Shown one piece after another: positions 32,101 through 35,100 of a DNA stretch of 48,735 nt. The notes under the pieces were generated by a model. It was not told the DNA's origin. It was given only the letters and a program-made list of their open reading frames with translations, and searched no databases. The position numbers and the translations under genes are program-made. Each line of letters begins with the position of its first letter. The stretch's first letter is position 1. The DNA lies in the IMG/VR virus record IMGVR_UViG_3300017720_000011, positions 1 to 48,735 of that record. One strand, given 5' to 3'. The stretch is from a virus.

Positions 32101-35100
32101 GCAACAACAATGTCAGGGTTGTGAGTTAGGTTACTAATATTTGGAACAGTCTCACCGACAACATAGATGTTATGAGGATTAGAGTTCTCAATATGAAGTG
32201 ACTTCCACTGCAATGACTTATCATCAGTTGCAGGAACGGTAGGAATTAGAGTACGCTTCCAAAGCAATCTACCATCGCTATTAAACTTAGCAAGAACACC
32301 TGCTGTATCGCCACCTACAACTGTTGTCTTACCACAGACATAGAAAGTACGATCATCAGCAACTTTGATGTCATTGATAGTAAGAGTAGAACCTGCTTCT
32401 TCAAGGAATGCTAAGAAGTAAGTTGCTTTCTTGAATCTCTGAGGATGAGAAACACGAATCTGTGGAGGATTAGTTTCAGAGTATCCTGAACCAGAGTTAA
32501 TAATACTTACAGTTCTTACAGCACCACCTTCATCTCTATTGATGTCAATATTGAAATCTTGACCAGAGTCAGTAATGATCTCATATGTTGGAGGAATGTC
32601 CTCAGAATATCCAAGACCTTCCTGATCAACAGTAACTCTTTCAACACCATCGATCACTTTCACTCTGAAAGTCTTATTGGTGTCATCAAGAATAGGTGTG
32701 GAGTTAATAATGATCTGATCATCTACACGCAGTTCGTGCTCAGTTGCAGTAGTGATACGTCCATATGGGCGATCATTTGAGATATAAGAGTTGAAACCTG
32801 CAATATCTAAACCTTTAACCGCTTCAACTTTTGCGGAGGCTCCGAAACCATCAGTTCCCTCGTTATCAAAGTATAGTTTATCATTGACTTTATATGATAT
32901 ACCTGGGTTCTCAACCACGAATCCGTCAACTTTAGCGTCTTCGAACTTGGTCGTAGTCTCAATATCAATATCAACAACTGATCTTGTAGAAACTTTAGGG
33001 TAGTAATCAAATAATTGTAGTACGGGTTCTTCAGTGATCTGAATAGGTGTGGTGTCTTCAAGGTTATTGATAAGACCATCTCTATTAGTATCTTCAATTT
33101 CGAAGATAAGATCCTCACCAAGTTCAGTAACAAGAGTATCAGTTGCTTGGTTAGGTGTACGATCAATATCAATATCCACATCCTCATAAGGATCACGGAA
33201 TCTAACCACATCAGCAGGGATATTGGTCTGTACAGCATCTTGAGAGAAGTTCCACTCATCAGGTGATGAATACAACTGAGGTCCACAAATGTATGGGAAT
33301 ATAGGATTACCAGCATCAGTTGCGTCGATTGCTACGAAATAAGCGTAAACACCCTCAGGGAACTGAGGAGTCTTACAGAAACGACCGTTATACTGGTCTA
33401 AATCACCCTCTTGGAAAACATATTCATAATCATCAATGAATGATCCTGCAATATAATTGCTAAGAAGAGGACCATCTGCGCGAATTGGGGTAGGGTTAGT
33501 ATCAACATCGTACAGAAGTACAGGTTTAATTCTATAAGATGAACGAATTCTTCTAACACCAGATGACTGGTCAGTAGCATCAATGTAACCGTAAGGTCCG
33601 TAGATAGGGTTACCATCGAAAGCCCAACCCAAAATAGGAGAGTGTTGGTATCCAGTCGAAAGTTCTTGTAATTGCTGTGTTGACTGATTCTTGAATACGT
33701 TATCACCAAGAACATATCTTAGTTGCTTAGGATCTGAAAGGTGTGCATATTCACCACCATATTGTGTATTATATCCTGCAAACACATAACCACGTGCTGT
33801 ATCAAAGTTTGCTCCAAGTTCATCCTGAAGGTTTCTAGTCCACTCAAATACAGTTGCAGTAAATGCTGCTAGTTCACCAACCGCTCCCAAGCGAATAGTA
33901 GTATTACCAGTAGTATAACCAATACCTCTGTTTATAACAGTAACACCAATAACTTTACCTCTATCCTCACCAACAGTACCGATAGTTGCTCTTGCAATGG
34001 CACCGTAACCGTCTCCATTGATTACAATCTCAGGAGCAGTTGTGTATCCTCTACCTGCAGCAATGATAGCGATAGAAACGATTCTACCGTTAATGATGAT
34101 TGATTGAGCAACAGCACCTTCACCAGAGTTCAACTTAATAGTAGGAGAGGCAGTGTAAGTGGAACCTGTGTTATCAATACTTACAGATTGAATAGGACCA
34201 CGTACCTGCGCGGTAGCAGTACATCCAGTACCACCCCCACCAGAGATGGAAACATCAGGTTGTGATGTATATCCTTGACCTGGGGTCTCAACAAGGATCT
34301 TAGATACTATACCATTGGTAATAACAGCGGTAGCAGTAGCACCGAATCCACCACCACCCACGATAGAAACAAGAGGACTAGAAGTGTAACCAGTACCCCC
34401 GCTAGAAACTGAGATCTCACTTAATGCACCGTTAACAACAACACTTGCGCTGGCACCACTACCGCCACCACCATTGATTTCAATAACAGGAGGATTAGCA
34501 GCATCATACCCAGTACCAGGGTTATCAATAGTTATACCAGTCAATCCACCAAACTTAATCTTAGTCTGTGACTTATAAGACCAAGTAGATACACCGTTTA
34601 CCCAAGCACCAATAGGACCAAAGGATGTGTCTGTACGTCTAGAGATTGTATTGATAACTCTAGGAATACGGATCAATTTACGCTGGTTTCCAGGAAGTAG
34701 CGCAGATCCTAAGAAAGGACCAACCTGATAGTTTGGAATACCAGAGGATGCAATGTATGCATACTGATCATTGAAGAATGTATTCTGTACGTTGGTAGTA
34801 AAGTCTCTGATAGCAACGCTAATACCCTCTTCAGGTGACTTACCTTTGTTGAGGTCAACAGAAAGAAGGATATTACCCTGTGGTGAGTTAGGGGCAGGGG
34901 CAGGAATATTATATTCAAACAGTGTATTACTAATACGGGAGGTTACAAAGAAGGTACCGTTAAACACAGTTGGGTTTGCACCGTAGATTGTAACAGTGTC
35001 ACCAACCAGTAGACCGTGGTTATTAGAGCAAGTAACCGTCGCAGTCTGATTATTAAGACCACCAGGGACGATATTGGCAATATTGATTAGTTTTTTAACG

